Below are positions 1 through 9,003 of a stretch of 64,000 nt of DNA, one piece after another. The position numbers and the translations under genes were made by a program. This DNA is from Clostridia bacterium (lineage in GTDB: Bacteria; Bacillota; Clostridia; Christensenellales; CAG-314). Location: contig CAAGHL010000041.1 of assembly GCA_900769665.1 (NCBI GenBank), positions 31,251 through 95,250 of the forward strand, given 5' to 3'. The notes under the pieces were generated by a model. It was not told the DNA's origin, searched no databases, and was given only the letters and a program-made list of their open reading frames with translations. Position 1 is the stretch's first letter. Each line of letters starts with the position of its first letter.

Positions 1-1
1 A

Positions 2-319
2 TTGGGCGCAAAGGACCGCTTGACCATGGAAACGGCAAAGTCCATCCGCGAAGACTACCTGCACCAAAACGCTTTCCACGAGGTGGACACATACACGTCG
101 CTCAACAAGCAATACAAGATGATGAAGTTGATATTGGGCTTCTACCACGAGGCTACTGCGGCATTGTCCGACGGAGTGGAACTCAACGACTTGTTGAAGT
201 TGCCCGTGCGTGAGCAAATCGGTCGTGCAAAGTACGTCGAAGAAGCGCATTTGGACAAATTGGACGAAATTCAACGCAACATCAAGAAGGAAATCAACGC
301 TCTTAAAACAGGCGAGTAA
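2..319 (+). CDS. atpA: V-type ATP synthase subunit A, C-terminal end (partial)
   Basis: This is the last 105 codons of the catalytic A subunit of a V/A-type ATPase; the gene begins outside the window, so the first in-frame TTG is not a real start. The segment with [18 protein letters not shown] and the later [13 protein letters not shown] is the conserved helical C-terminal domain of subunit A. The A subunit hydrolyses or makes ATP in the peripheral A3B3 head and couples to H+ or Na+ movement. The stop lies 11 bases before atpB, so the two are co-transcribed. Identification is secure from conserved sequence and gene order; ion specificity cannot be told from this fragment. Confidence 0.95.
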   Translation: MGAKDRLTMETAKSIREDYLHQNAFHEVDTYTSLNKQYKMMKLILGFYHEATAALSDGVELNDLLKLPVREQIGRAKYVEEAHLDKLDEIQRNIKKEINALKTGE

Positions 320-330
320 AGGTATTTTCT

Positions 331-1710
331 ATGATTAAAGAATACAAAACAATTAGAGAAGTTGTCGGACCGCTTATGTTGGTCGACCACGTAGAGGGCG
401 TCAGCTACAACGAACTTGTGGAAATCAAGCAGGAAAACGGCGAAATCCGCAAGGGCAAAGTGTTGGAAGTCAACGGCGACCGCGCGTTGGTGCAGTTGTT
501 CGAGGGTACGCAAGGACTGAAAATCAGCACCGCCAAGGCACGTTTCCTTGGCAGAAGCTTGGAGCTTGCCGTGTCGGAAGACATGCTCGGACGTGTTTTC
601 AACGGTATGGGCGAGCCTATCGACGGGGGCGCGCCTATCATTGCCGACAAGCGCATGGACATCAACGGTCAGCCCATCAACCCCTACGCCCGCGATTACC
701 CCAACGAGTTTATCCAAACGGGTATTTCGGCAATTGACGGACTTAACACTCTTGTCCGCGGACAAAAGTTGCCCGTGTTTTCCGCAAGCGGTTTGCCTCA
801 CGCACAACTTGCCGCACAAATCGCACGTCAGGCAAAGGTGCTTGGCGACGACGAAAAGTTTGCGGTAGTGTTTGGCGCAATGGGTATTACCTACGAAGAA
901 GCCGACTTCTTTATTAAAGACTTCAACAAAACAGGCGCAATCGAGCGTACGGTAATGTTTATCAACCTTGCCAACGACCCTGCAATCGAGCGTATAGGCA
1001 CGCCCCGTATGGCATTGACCGCGGCGGAGTACCTTGCGTTTGAAAAGGGCATGCAAGTGCTTGTAATACTTACCGACATCACCAACTACGCCGAGGCACT
1101 GCGCGAAACATCTGCGGCACGTAAGGAAGTGCCCGGTCGTCGCGGCTACCCCGGATACATGTACACCGACCTTGCAAGTATGTACGAGCGCGCCGGTCGT
1201 ATCCACGGTTGCAACGGCAGTATCACGCAAATACCTATCCTTTCCATGCCGGAAGACGACAAAACACACCCCATCCCCGACCTTACGGGATACATTACCG
1301 AGGGGCAAATCATTTTGTCGCGTGACTTGTACAAGCGCGGTTACAATCCTCCGATCGACGTGTTGCCCAGTCTGTCCCGTCTGAAGGACAAGGGTATCGG
1401 CAAGGGCAAAACCCGTGAGGACCACGCAAGCACGATGAACCAATTGTTTAGCGCATACGCACAAGGTAAGGAAGCAAAGGAATTGTCGGCGATTTTGGGC
1501 GAGGCGGCGCTGTCCGACGTGGACAAGTTGTACGCCAAGTTTGCCGTGGAGTTCGAACGCCAATACATTGCGCAAGGCTTTACTACCAACCGCTCGATAG
1601 AGGAAACACTCGACCTTGGTTGGAAGCTGTTGGGCATTTTGCCTCGTAGCGAGTTGAAACGTATCAGCGACGAAATGTTGGACAAGTACTACAAACCCTA
1701 CGAAGAGTAA
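331..1710 (+). CDS. atpB: V-type ATP synthase subunit B
   Basis: The 459-residue product is the non-catalytic, regulatory B subunit that alternates with A in the A3B3 ring; its length is normal for the family. It shows the N-terminal barrel (from [20 protein letters not shown]), the central nucleotide-binding fold with the degenerate loop [17 protein letters not shown] in place of a true P-loop, and the C-terminal helical domain. The ATG at 331 follows an AAAGG sequence at 318-322. It sits between atpA and atpD, the usual A-B-D order. The 119-base gap to atpD is long for this operon and is predicted to fold. Identification is secure. Confidence 0.97.
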   Translation: MIKEYKTIREVVGPLMLVDHVEGVSYNELVEIKQENGEIRKGKVLEVNGDRALVQLFEGTQGLKISTAKARFLGRSLELAVSEDMLGRVFNGMGEPIDGGAPIIADKRMDINGQPINPYARDYPNEFIQTGISAIDGLNTLVRGQKLPVFSASGLPHAQLAAQIARQAKVLGDDEKFAVVFGAMGITYEEADFFIKDFNKTGAIERTVMFINLANDPAIERIGTPRMALTAAEYLAFEKGMQVLVILTDITNYAEALRETSAARKEVPGRRGYPGYMYTDLASMYERAGRIHGCNGSITQIPILSMPEDDKTHPIPDLTGYITEGQIILSRDLYKRGYNPPIDVLPSLSRLKDKGIGKGKTREDHASTMNQLFSAYAQGKEAKELSAILGEAALSDVDKLYAKFAVEFERQYIAQGFTTNRSIEETLDLGWKLLGILPRSELKRISDEMLDKYYKPYEE

Positions 1711-1747
1711 GAGGCAAGAGTACAAAAAAATCGATTTGATGTAATAT

Positions 1748-1815
1748 TAGGGCTAAACCGACCTAATGAATAGCTAAATCATCAATGTTGGCGATTTGGC
1801 TACCACATAGCCCTA
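1748..1815 (+). other. Nested stem-loop between atpB and atpD
   Basis: In the atpB-atpD gap, TAGGGCTA (1748-1755) pairs perfectly with TAGCCCTA (1808-1815). Inside it AGCTAAATC (1772-1780) pairs with GATTTGGCT (1793-1801) with one G-U pair. There is no T-run, so it is not an intrinsic terminator. It could be an mRNA processing or stability element that sets A/B versus D stoichiometry; that role is inference. Confidence 0.5.
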
Positions 1816-1829
1816 TTGGAGATTGCTAA

Positions 1830-2456
1830 ATGGCAGTAATGAACGTAAATCCCACGCGTATGGAGATGAAGCGGTTGCAAGCACGCTTGAAGACCGCAAC
1901 GCGCGGACACAAATTGCTAAAAGACAAGACGGACGAAATGATCCGCCGCTTTATCACGCTTGCGCAGGAAAACAAAGCCTTGCGCGAGGAAACGGAAGCG
2001 GAACTTGCCGCCGCCCTTGTCAGCTTTACCATGGCTCGCTCGGCAACCGACGGACGTGTGGTGGAAGAGGCGGTAATGATGCCTTCTCGCACAGTCAAGC
2101 TGACTTGTTCCGCGCGCAAAGTAATGGGCATTGACGTGCCTGCAATCGAAATAGAGGACAACCCCGATGCGGAACTGTACCCCTACAGCCTTACTACGGC
2201 GGGTGGCAAATTGGACGACAGCATACGCGGACTTAACTCCGTGCTGTACAAGCTAATTAAACTTGCGGAAACGGAAAAAGCGTGCAATATGCTTGCCGAC
2301 GAAATCGAAAAGAACAAACGCCGCGTCAACGCACTGGAAAATATCATGATTCCGCAACTGACGGAAACAATCAAGTACATCAAGATGAAGTTGGACGAGT
2401 CGGAGCGCTCGGCAACGGTGCGTTTGATGAAGGTAAAGGACATCATCAACAAGTAG
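1830..2456 (+). CDS. atpD: V-type ATP synthase subunit D
   Basis: The 208-residue product is the central-stalk D subunit, the rotor shaft (counterpart of F-type gamma) inside the A3B3 ring. It begins with the characteristic NVNPTRMEMKRLQARLKTA and has long N- and C-terminal helices expected to form an antiparallel coiled coil (residues about 10-75 and 140-205). The ATG at 1830 has a GGAG at about 1817-1820. It is the last gene of the V-ATPase operon and is followed by a strong terminator. Identification is secure. Confidence 0.96.
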   Translation: MAVMNVNPTRMEMKRLQARLKTATRGHKLLKDKTDEMIRRFITLAQENKALREETEAELAAALVSFTMARSATDGRVVEEAVMMPSRTVKLTCSARKVMGIDVPAIEIEDNPDAELYPYSLTTAGGKLDDSIRGLNSVLYKLIKLAETEKACNMLADEIEKNKRRVNALENIMIPQLTETIKYIKMKLDESERSATVRLMKVKDIINK

Positions 2457-2492
2457 TTGGCGCTTGGTGTAACACACAACGTAATAGCAACG

Positions 2493-2524
2493 ACGTCGCA
2501 AGGGCAACTTTGCGGCGTTTTTGT
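2493..2524 (+). terminator. Intrinsic terminator of the V-ATPase operon
   Basis: ACGTCGCAA (2493-2501) pairs with TTGCGGCGT (2510-2518), a 9-bp stem with one G-U pair and an 8-base loop, followed directly by a T-rich run. It lies 37 bases after the atpD stop. Confidence 0.85.
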
Positions 2525-2527
2525 TTG

Positions 2528-2556
2528 TTGACATTTTTTGACGAAAATGATACAAT
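2528..2556 (+). promoter_or_regulatory. SigA-type promoter of the PHP gene
   Basis: A perfect -35 TTGACA (2528-2533) and a -10 TACAAT (2551-2556) are separated by 17 bp. The -10 box ends only 6 bases before the ATG at 2563, so the predicted transcript starts at or next to the start codon. Confidence 0.85.
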
Positions 2557-2562
2557 AAAAGC

Positions 2563-3375
2563 ATGAAATGCGATTTACATATGCACTCTAACAAATCCGA
2601 CGGTATCTACACGCCGACGGCGCTTGTGGACATGGCAAAGGAGCGTGGGCTGGAATGTATTGCCATCACCGACCACGACACTGTTGACGGCGTGCGCGAG
2701 GCGGCAATGCGTGCCAAGGAAGTTGGGTTGAAATACCTTGTCGGTACGGAGCTGTCTTGCTACTCCGTGTGCGAAGTGCATCTACTCGGTTACAATATGA
2801 ATATCGACGACGGCGGTTTTGCTGAGGAAATAAACAAAATCGTGGAACTGCGCAACAAACGCAACGATCAGATTTTTGCCAAGTTGCATGAACACGGCTT
2901 CGACATCGACCGCCAATCGTTGGAAAGTCACGGCGGCACTCTCGGACGTGGCGTGATTGCTAGGGAAATGGTGCGCCTCGGCTACTGCAAAAGCGTAGCG
3001 GAAGTGTTTGACAACTACCTTGGAGTGGACAAATGTTGCTACGTGCAAAGCAAGCGTTTGACCCCCGTCGAGGGCATACAGTTTATACTGCGTTTTGGCG
3101 GTATACCCGTACTTGCCCACCCAAAAAAATTGCGCCTTGCCGATATGACGTTTGAGCAATTTTTGAAACCACTTGCTTTGTCGGGACTGGGTGGTATCGA
3201 AGCGGAGTACTTTGCACACACTAATGCCGAGCGAAGATTTTACGGCAAGATGGCGCGCAAATACAAACTGATTGTCACGGGCGGTAGCGACTTCCACGAC
3301 TACACCCACGGCATCGAACTTGGAACAAAGTCGTTTGCGCCAAATTCCTACACAAGGACAGTGCTTGGTATATGA
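2563..3375 (+). CDS. PHP-domain phosphoesterase (TrpH/YciV-like)
   Basis: This 270-residue protein belongs to the PHP metallophosphoesterase superfamily; relatives such as E. coli RNase AM (YciV/TrpH) remove 5' nucleotides from RNA or hydrolyse 3',5'-bisphosphonucleotides. Metal-binding motifs are visible: DLHMHS at residues 4-9, ITDHDTVDG near 38, a later AHPKK, and a C-terminal GSDFH. The start at 2563 is required because the first motif begins at residue 4 and no upstream start exists. The -10 box ends 6 bases before the ATG, so the mRNA appears leaderless, without a Shine-Dalgarno site. The stop overlaps the start of the VanW gene (ATGA), indicating translational coupling. The family is secure; the exact substrate is not. 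Confidence 0.88.
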   Translation: MKCDLHMHSNKSDGIYTPTALVDMAKERGLECIAITDHDTVDGVREAAMRAKEVGLKYLVGTELSCYSVCEVHLLGYNMNIDDGGFAEEINKIVELRNKRNDQIFAKLHEHGFDIDRQSLESHGGTLGRGVIAREMVRLGYCKSVAEVFDNYLGVDKCCYVQSKRLTPVEGIQFILRFGGIPVLAHPKKLRLADMTFEQFLKPLALSGLGGIEAEYFAHTNAERRFYGKMARKYKLIVTGGSDFHDYTHGIELGTKSFAPNSYTRTVLGI

Positions 3376-4610
3376 CTACAAACAATAAAATAAAATATCT
3401 TGCGCTCGCAGTGATTGTGAGCGCATTTTTGTTGCCTGCGACGAGTGTTTTGTCGTCAAAAACCGCATACGGTAGTGAAATTTTGTTACCTGAACCGTGG
3501 AATGTGAGTGTTGAAATACATCACAAAACGGATGTGTTTCGCTACGAACTGAAATCGGAATTGTCCGACGATGTGTCGGAAGTCGTGTATTGCGGTAAAC
3601 GTGTAAAACAACAAAAGTACAAGGAATTGGAAGCAATGCACCTTCCCGACGAAGCTGTATTTGACTATATTTTGCCAAACTTTGACACAATATATCGGCA
3701 TTTTGCCTACGTAGAACATCTACGGGATGACGCAAAAGTCGGCTTTGACGGCAGTTTTAGTTACCAAGAGGGAGTCGATGGTATAGCAGTGGACAGGCGA
3801 GGTTTGTTTTGCGCTATTTTGGACAAGGTCGGCACGCAAGCTAAAATCAATCTGCCGCTAATAGTCGATCGCGCCGAAACCGTTTCCGAATTGAAAAAGC
3901 ATACTGTCACCAAAGGTAAGTTTAGTACAAGTTTTGCAAGTAGCGGTGTAAATCGATCTCACAACATTGCTTTGGCGGTCAATTCGTTAAACGGGACAAT
4001 TGTCGGCGTCGGAGAAAAGTTTTCTTTTAACGAAATTGTCGGTGCACGTACTGTCGAAAACGGCTACAAAAACGCTGTGGTAATAAATGACGGAAAGTAC
4101 GTTGACGGTGTTGGCGGCGGTGTATGTCAAGTGTCCACGACATTGTACAATGCGTTGCTTGTGGCGGAAGTCGTGCCGTCTGCGCATAGGCACACGTTGG
4201 TGTCCTCCTACGTCGACCCGGGGTTTGACGCTATGGTTAGTGACGGCGGCGCCGACCTCACCTTTACCAACAATAGCGGTTGTCCGTTGTACATCAGTGC
4301 GACCGTGCATGACAAAAGAATTTGCTTTACCATCTACGGCGTACCTAATACGTGTCGTGTGGAACGCCATAGCGAGTATGAGCGCACGCCGTTTATTACG
4401 GAATACATGGTTGACAGAACACTTAAAGAAGGCGAACAACGCATTGTCACAAACGGAAGCGACGGGGTAAAAAGTAAATCGTATTTGTTGTACTACGACG
4501 GTGAAAAATTGATTGAACGTCGACTTATACGTAGCGATACCTACAAAACGGTCAATAGGCTTGTTGCTGTAGCGGAAGGTGAATTGCCCACGACTGAAAG
4601 CGGTAATTAG
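3372..4610 (+). CDS. Exported VanW-family protein
   Basis: The 412-residue product has an N-terminal hydrophobic signal or anchor (residues about 8-30) and a VanW domain at about 180-310, including GEKFSFNEIVGART, GVGGGVCQVSTTLYNAL and the following HRH motif. VanW proteins are found near vancomycin-resistance genes and widely in Firmicutes; a role in the cell wall is suspected, but no activity is firmly established. The first 150 exported residues show no domain I recognise. It overlaps the PHP gene by 4 bases (ATGA) and so is probably translated with it. No strong terminator is seen after the stop. Confidence 0.88.
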   Translation: MTTNNKIKYLALAVIVSAFLLPATSVLSSKTAYGSEILLPEPWNVSVEIHHKTDVFRYELKSELSDDVSEVVYCGKRVKQQKYKELEAMHLPDEAVFDYILPNFDTIYRHFAYVEHLRDDAKVGFDGSFSYQEGVDGIAVDRRGLFCAILDKVGTQAKINLPLIVDRAETVSELKKHTVTKGKFSTSFASSGVNRSHNIALAVNSLNGTIVGVGEKFSFNEIVGARTVENGYKNAVVINDGKYVDGVGGGVCQVSTTLYNALLVAEVVPSAHRHTLVSSYVDPGFDAMVSDGGADLTFTNNSGCPLYISATVHDKRICFTIYGVPNTCRVERHSEYERTPFITEYMVDRTLKEGEQRIVTNGSDGVKSKSYLLYYDGEKLIERRLIRSDTYKTVNRLVAVAEGELPTTESGN

Positions 4611-5060
4611 AAAACTTTTATGATGTTCTAAAACATGTAAATTTGGGTCGATTAAGAATGAAATTTACACTCTAAATGTGTCATCCCGAGGAGCAAGCAG
4701 AGGCTTGACCTGTACTGCCCATGGCTACAATGGAGCTATTTCTCAATTCTACTCGTCAACGTTAGGTCGTGCGACGTGGGGATCTGCCGGAAAGCACCCT
4801 TACGACAATGGCACTTCCGCGAGATTGCCACGGCACCTAACGTGCACGTCTACTTAGCTATTGTTTCAAGATAAAAGCAGTGGCAATTCGGTGCCTCGCA
4901 ATACTCCGCTACGCTCCTTGTTTCCCCAAAGGCAGGGGAAGGCATAGATGCGAGGGCGTTCGCCGCAAAAACAGCGGCTCGGCTGAGGACACACATATAC
5001 GAACACTGTTCTGCAAAATATGCTGAATTTTTATCTTCTAAGTCTTCATTGTTGCGTTAA
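4611..5060. other. Gene-free intergenic stretch with degenerate repeat-like sequence
   Basis: About 450 bases without a convincing reading frame. It contains an exact 9-base inverted pair, ACGTTAGGT (4759-4767) and ACCTAACGT (4835-4843), and phrases such as GTCATCCCGAGGAGC, GGGGATCTGCC and CGCAATACTCCGCTACGCTC. These resemble the small palindromic intergenic repeats (REP or MITE-like) common in Clostridia. The resemblance is from memory and the element looks decayed. Confidence 0.4.
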
Positions 5061-5088
5061 AAAAAGACTGTCGCGTGTTGCGACAGCC
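5061..5088 (-). terminator. Intrinsic terminator of the minus-strand surface protein gene
   Basis: Read on the - strand, GGCTGTCGC and GCGACAGTC form a 9-bp stem (one G-U pair) with a 5-base loop, followed by seven T residues. It lies 28 bases past the stop at 5117. Confidence 0.88.
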
Positions 5089-5116
5089 TTTGGCTTTGTC
5101 TTATTGTTGCACTGTA

Positions 5117-8100
5117 TTAAAACAGCGTTTTGTTTGTTACAAGTTGTTGCGCTTCGCCGTCGACGGATTCCGCAAGGTCTATGGTGAAGGTGCCTTCGCA
5201 GCTTACGCCGCTCATATCCAGCAATTTCACGCTTCCGTACAGGCTTGTAAGGTTGTAGCTTTCGTCGTGTGTGATGTTGACCAATGCCGAACCAAGTACG
5301 CTGTCTATCGGTTTGAGGTCGAGCGTTACTTTGTAGGTGCTGTCGCCGTAGGTGTAATCCTTGATGATGTCGTCGATGCTGTATGCGGACTTTTCTTCGC
5401 TGTCGATTGCGCCCGTGATTGCATTGTTGATGGTGTCGATAAAGTTGACCATTTTCAGGATGTAATCTACAAGGTTGTTGCTAAATTCCTCTTCGGTGAC
5501 AGTGGCGGAGTAACTGCATTCGCCGTTGTACTCGGTGTCGAGCAATTTCTTGTTACTTTTCCACCCCGTATGCCAGCCGTTACTGCAATCAAACGAATTG
5601 CACTTACTGCAATACTTGTGGTTGTTCAGCGAGTTGCGCATTACCGTAATCATATGCTCGTCGCTGTTGTAGAAGATGTAGGAGTCGCCGCCAAGGTCGT
5701 TAAACGCCATCTTGGCAAGTCCGCTAAATTCCTTACGGGTAAGTTTTGCGGCAATGTACACAAGGTCGTCTTGACCTTCGCGTTTTTGTACGTCGATACG
5801 AATGTCTAAACCGAGTTCGACATTGGCTTTAATTCCGATTGCGTTCAGCGTAACGGGCACAGTGCCTACAAGGCGGAAACTCTTGCGCTTTGCCGTATTG
5901 ACGAAGGACTCCAACAGGCTGTCGATACTGTCAAGGTTGATGCTCGGTTGCGTTGTGTCGTATGCCGATTCGATTTCCTCGTCGGTGGGCGTTTCCGCTT
6001 TTACGCTTGCGGACAACGTGCCGAAGTCGATGTCGGATTTGGTTTCTTGCGTTACCGTCAGCTTTATCGTTTCGCTGTCCGGTTGCGACACTGCGATACG
6101 CACGCTGCCAAGCCCTTCCACAAACTTGTCAAGGTTGACGGTCAGTGCCAAGCACTTGTAGTCGTTTTGGTCGTAGCTGAGCGCGCTGAGGTTTGCCGAG
6201 AAGTCCAACAAATCTTGCCAAGTAAACTGTTTGTTGCTTTCCAGCAGTTGTTTCAGTTGCGGTACGGCATCCAACACTTCGGGCAAACGCTTTTCAAACA
6301 GTTGCTTGAGCGGTGTTTGCGCAATGTCGAAGCGCAGTTCGCTTGCCTCGTTGGTAAGGTCGTTTAGCGTCAGGTACACTCTACCGTCGGCTTGTTCCGT
6401 TTCGCGCAGGTATGCCGCCTTTGCAAGGAAGCGTTTGGTTGTCGTCGTGTTGTCGGTGGTGGTGGACAATGCAAGTTCGCTTGCCGTCACGACAATGCGG
6501 TCGGCGCGGTTGTACACCTTAAAGTCGGTTTGCGGCAAGCTGTATGTCGTTTGTCCGCTTGTAATTTGTATCGGGTCGAATGTTATTGCCCACGCCTTGT
6601 TGACGATGTTGCCGTCCTCGTCGGTGGTGGCAATAAGGTTGGATATGATGTTTTTGTAGTCTTCGTACACGGCAAGCGCGCGGATGTAGCTGTCGTCGCT
6701 TGTAAGCGGCTCTACCTTCGCGTCGATTGCGGTAAGGTTGATTTCGTAGTCAAATACCGTCGCCGTTGCATTGGCAAATACGTACTTGTCGTCAACTTTC
6801 TTGCCTGTCAGCGTTGCCGAAATGCCGTCCTTCACGGGTACGAAAATTTGTGCGCCGTCGTCGGTCAGCTCCATTGTTATGCCGTCCATGATTGCCGACG
6901 GGTCGAATTTCTCCGTCAAGTCGCTTGTGTCGCCGATGTTTGCCATTGCCATGAGCGTGCTAAGGTCGTCGGAAGTCAACTTGATTTTTACTTGGTTGAC
7001 GGCAAGCAAAACTTCGCCGTTTGCATATGTCAGCTTTATGCCGCCTGCCGTTTGTGCCGCGGCAGAAGTGGCGGCAAGGTCTTGCAAATTGAGAAACAAA
7101 CTAAGGTTTGCGTTGATGTCGAAACCTTTTACTTGCGTTTGCACTGCAACGTTGATGGGTGCGCCTTCAAGGTAGGTTTCAAACATTTCCATCAACACGT
7201 CGAGCGGTTGCGGCTCGGGGTCGACCACGGGGTCGTCGGGTTTAATAATGGGTTCGTTGTTGCCGCTGTCGTCGTCAACGGGCGGTTCCGAGGTTACGGT
7301 GAAGTACTTGCTGAAGTATTCGTACTCGGGCATGTCTTCGAGTTTTTCAACGGCGCCGATGTCGGTAAATACTTCCGTCATGTTTTCGCTGCAAGGCGTG
7401 CCTCCTGCGATGGGTACGTTGTAGGTGCAGTCGGTAGTGAGGGAGTGCACAATCCATTGTTCGTCCATCGTGACGGTGATTTTTGCGTGCTCAAATGTGG
7501 GGAAGTTCTTTGCGCCGCTGCTTGTGCGCATTTCGTACAGTATTTGCGGCGTGGCTTTGACGGTATCGAGTTCGTAGGAGAACGTGTACAGTTTCGTTTC
7601 CTCGTCGTAGCCGTCGTAGCTGGAGGACACTATTGTTTCGTCCGTCAGTATGTAGCTTGTTAGCCCGTCGCCGCGGCAACCGTAGCGGTTGAAGTAGCCG
7701 TTTTTCTTTAGTATGTTGGGGTCGGCGTTGTCGTCCCAAGTTTGTTGGTCGATGGCATTGACTTTGCTTGCCACGCGGTACATGTACGTTTCGCCGTAGA
7801 TGAAGCGTTGTTCCGCCATCTTAACCAAGCCGTAGCTTGCCGATTGCTTGTAGACGGTGCCGTCCTTTACCACGCGTACCGTTTGGATGTCTTGCGTTAC
7901 AGAAAAGCCGACCTTTGTGGAAACGGTAGTGCCGACGGAAGTACTGCGGAAACTACCTGCGCTTGTCAATTGCCCGTTGGCGATAAATAAGTTTTTATTG
8001 GGCTCGTTCAGGTGGTCGGCAACGGTGGAGTCGTCGGGTTTTTCCACAATGTGGTTGCTCGGTCCCTCGGGAAGATCGACGTCGGGTGTGCCGCTCGGGC

Positions 8101-8203
8101 GAGTGAGGGTGTACGCACCCAAGAATGTGCTCGCCGCAAGTACGACGGATATTACGCAAATAATGATTTTCTTTTTTGTCCAAGTTGTGAAGAATTTGAC
8201 CAT
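5117..8203 (-). CDS. Large membrane-anchored extracellular protein of unknown function
   Basis: The 1028-residue product begins with a basic stretch and one hydrophobic helix (residues about 11-33) that would anchor it with the rest outside the cell. A low-complexity D/P/E linker occurs near residue 315-340. The remainder is Ser/Thr/Asp-rich with alternating hydrophobic residues, as in beta-rich extracellular modules, and phrases such as GFDINANLSLFL, FAKGLGSVRIAV-like strands and GIKANVELGLDI suggest several copies of a LolA/LppX-type fold; this is only a structural impression. A small Cys cluster (YCSKCNSFDC, then a later Cys) lies near residue 866. It has its own promoter and terminator and is opposed to its neighbours. 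I do not recognise a family. Confidence 0.8.
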   Translation of the reverse strand: MVKFFTTWTKKKIIICVISVVLAASTFLGAYTLTRPSGTPDVDLPEGPSNHIVEKPDDSTVADHLNEPNKNLFIANGQLTSAGSFRSTSVGTTVSTKVGFSVTQDIQTVRVVKDGTVYKQSASYGLVKMAEQRFIYGETYMYRVASKVNAIDQQTWDDNADPNILKKNGYFNRYGCRGDGLTSYILTDETIVSSSYDGYDEETKLYTFSYELDTVKATPQILYEMRTSSGAKNFPTFEHAKITVTMDEQWIVHSLTTDCTYNVPIAGGTPCSENMTEVFTDIGAVEKLEDMPEYEYFSKYFTVTSEPPVDDDSGNNEPIIKPDDPVVDPEPQPLDVLMEMFETYLEGAPINVAVQTQVKGFDINANLSLFLNLQDLAATSAAAQTAGGIKLTYANGEVLLAVNQVKIKLTSDDLSTLMAMANIGDTSDLTEKFDPSAIMDGITMELTDDGAQIFVPVKDGISATLTGKKVDDKYVFANATATVFDYEINLTAIDAKVEPLTSDDSYIRALAVYEDYKNIISNLIATTDEDGNIVNKAWAITFDPIQITSGQTTYSLPQTDFKVYNRADRIVVTASELALSTTTDNTTTTKRFLAKAAYLRETEQADGRVYLTLNDLTNEASELRFDIAQTPLKQLFEKRLPEVLDAVPQLKQLLESNKQFTWQDLLDFSANLSALSYDQNDYKCLALTVNLDKFVEGLGSVRIAVSQPDSETIKLTVTQETKSDIDFGTLSASVKAETPTDEEIESAYDTTQPSINLDSIDSLLESFVNTAKRKSFRLVGTVPVTLNAIGIKANVELGLDIRIDVQKREGQDDLVYIAAKLTRKEFSGLAKMAFNDLGGDSYIFYNSDEHMITVMRNSLNNHKYCSKCNSFDCSNGWHTGWKSNKKLLDTEYNGECSYSATVTEEEFSNNLVDYILKMVNFIDTINNAITGAIDSEEKSAYSIDDIIKDYTYGDSTYKVTLDLKPIDSVLGSALVNITHDESYNLTSLYGSVKLLDMSGVSCEGTFTIDLAESVDGEAQQLVTNKTLF

Positions 8204-8307
8204 GTCTATTCATTCTCCGTTTTGCTTTTGTTTAGCGACGATGTGCTTTGCCGCCACGTTAGCTTGTTGAATTTGTTGACGGTGTTTACACGTCAATTGC
8301 AAGGAGC

Positions 8308-8336
8308 ATTGTACCATTTATTGTATTAAATTTCAA
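8308..8336 (-). promoter_or_regulatory. Promoter of the minus-strand surface protein gene
   Basis: On the - strand, -35 TTGAAA (8331-8336) and -10 TACAAT (8308-8313) are spaced by 17 bp. The leader would be about 100 bases, with a GGAG ribosome site 11 bases before the ATG. Confidence 0.75.
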
Positions 8337-8855
8337 GACAAGCGGCGGCAAAAACGGTATCTTAAACGAAAACAGCAATCTCATTTTGCGAAACTAACAT
8401 TCTACAAATCGGAGAATGTCGCTAAATTTTGCATACGTATGTGAAATTTCACGACATGCGTAGCGTATTGTTAAGCATGGAAAGCCTTTGTAAAAAAAAT
8501 AGATATTGTACATAGACTTTCGGCGAGTAAATATTCTTTTGGTTGGCGAACAACTATGTTTGATTGTAAAAAATATTGTTTATACTGACGATGTGTTTCC
8601 GCAGACTTACTGTAAACTGACTTGATTTTAGACTTTTTAGTCTTATAGTGTCACATCTAATAAAGTCCTTTGACCTTGAGGGGTGGGCGGTCGGGGTAGT
8701 GTTAGTGCAAAACGACGATATACTGCAAGCAAGTCGGCGGGACAATGGCTTGACTGCCAAGTACGGTTACTTCCAATCTAATCAACACGTTGTCTGCCTA
8801 GCACGAAGAACTTGTCTTTGGGTAGATGTTGTTTGTTGTAAAAGTTTTTTGTTCT
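8337..8855. other. Gene-free intergenic stretch upstream of dnaB
   Basis: More than 500 bases between the divergent promoters of the surface protein and dnaB. The only reading frames are short, without ribosome sites or recognisable products. It contains one copy of the CATACGTATG repeat (8424-8450) and a small hairpin around 8630-8650 (AGACT/AGTCT). I found no tRNA, tmRNA, RNase P or SRP RNA signature. Its length leaves room for an unrecognised small RNA. Confidence 0.5.
8424..8450 (-). repeat. Copy 1 of dispersed CATACGTATG repeat
   Basis: A near-perfect palindrome: AAATTT arms flank the core CATACGTATG (8432-8441). Read on the - strand it matches the copies at 41437-41476 and 46107-46146, which share CACATACGTATGCAA and an A/T-rich tail. 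Confidence 0.6.
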
Positions 8856-8870
8856 GTGTTGTCACAACAC
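8856..8870. promoter_or_regulatory. Perfect palindrome abutting the dnaB -35 box
   Basis: GTGTTGTCACAACAC is a perfect 15-base palindrome (7-bp arms around a central C) ending one base before the -35 hexamer. The position suits an activator or repressor site; the binding protein is unknown. Confidence 0.5.
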
Positions 8871-8899
8871 TTGATTTTCGCGCGAAATCATTGTATAAT
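8871..8899 (+). promoter_or_regulatory. Promoter of dnaB
   Basis: -35 TTGATT (8871-8876) and a perfect -10 TATAAT (8894-8899) are spaced by 17 bp, giving a leader of about 100 bases before dnaB. Confidence 0.8.
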
Positions 8900-8919
8900 A
8901 AATTATCTTTGATTTATTT

Positions 8920-8939
8920 GTTTCCATATTTGTGGAAAC
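8920..8939. promoter_or_regulatory. Inverted repeat in the dnaB leader
   Basis: GTTTCCA (8920-8926) and TGGAAAC (8933-8939) are perfect 7-base inverted arms with a 6-base spacer, about 14 bases downstream of the predicted transcription start. It could act as a DNA operator or as a weak RNA hairpin. Confidence 0.45.
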
Positions 8940-9003
8940 TTCGCATTGACAACAGATGTCGATACGCTGAATACTGTCGGCAGCTTATCACCAAGGAGAG
9001 GAC

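Noticed and set aside
271..1725. Long open frame on the - strand (484 codons) opposite atpB
   Set aside because: It is the antisense shadow of a highly conserved gene; the product has no recognisable features and is an artefact of codon bias.
6392..7663. 423-codon + strand frame opposite the minus-strand surface protein
   Set aside because: No ribosome site or family resemblance; the - strand gene has promoter, start, TM anchor and terminator.
8554..8760. 68-codon - strand frame in the intergenic region before dnaB
   Set aside because: No ribosome site, no recognisable domain and unusual composition; treated as non-coding.
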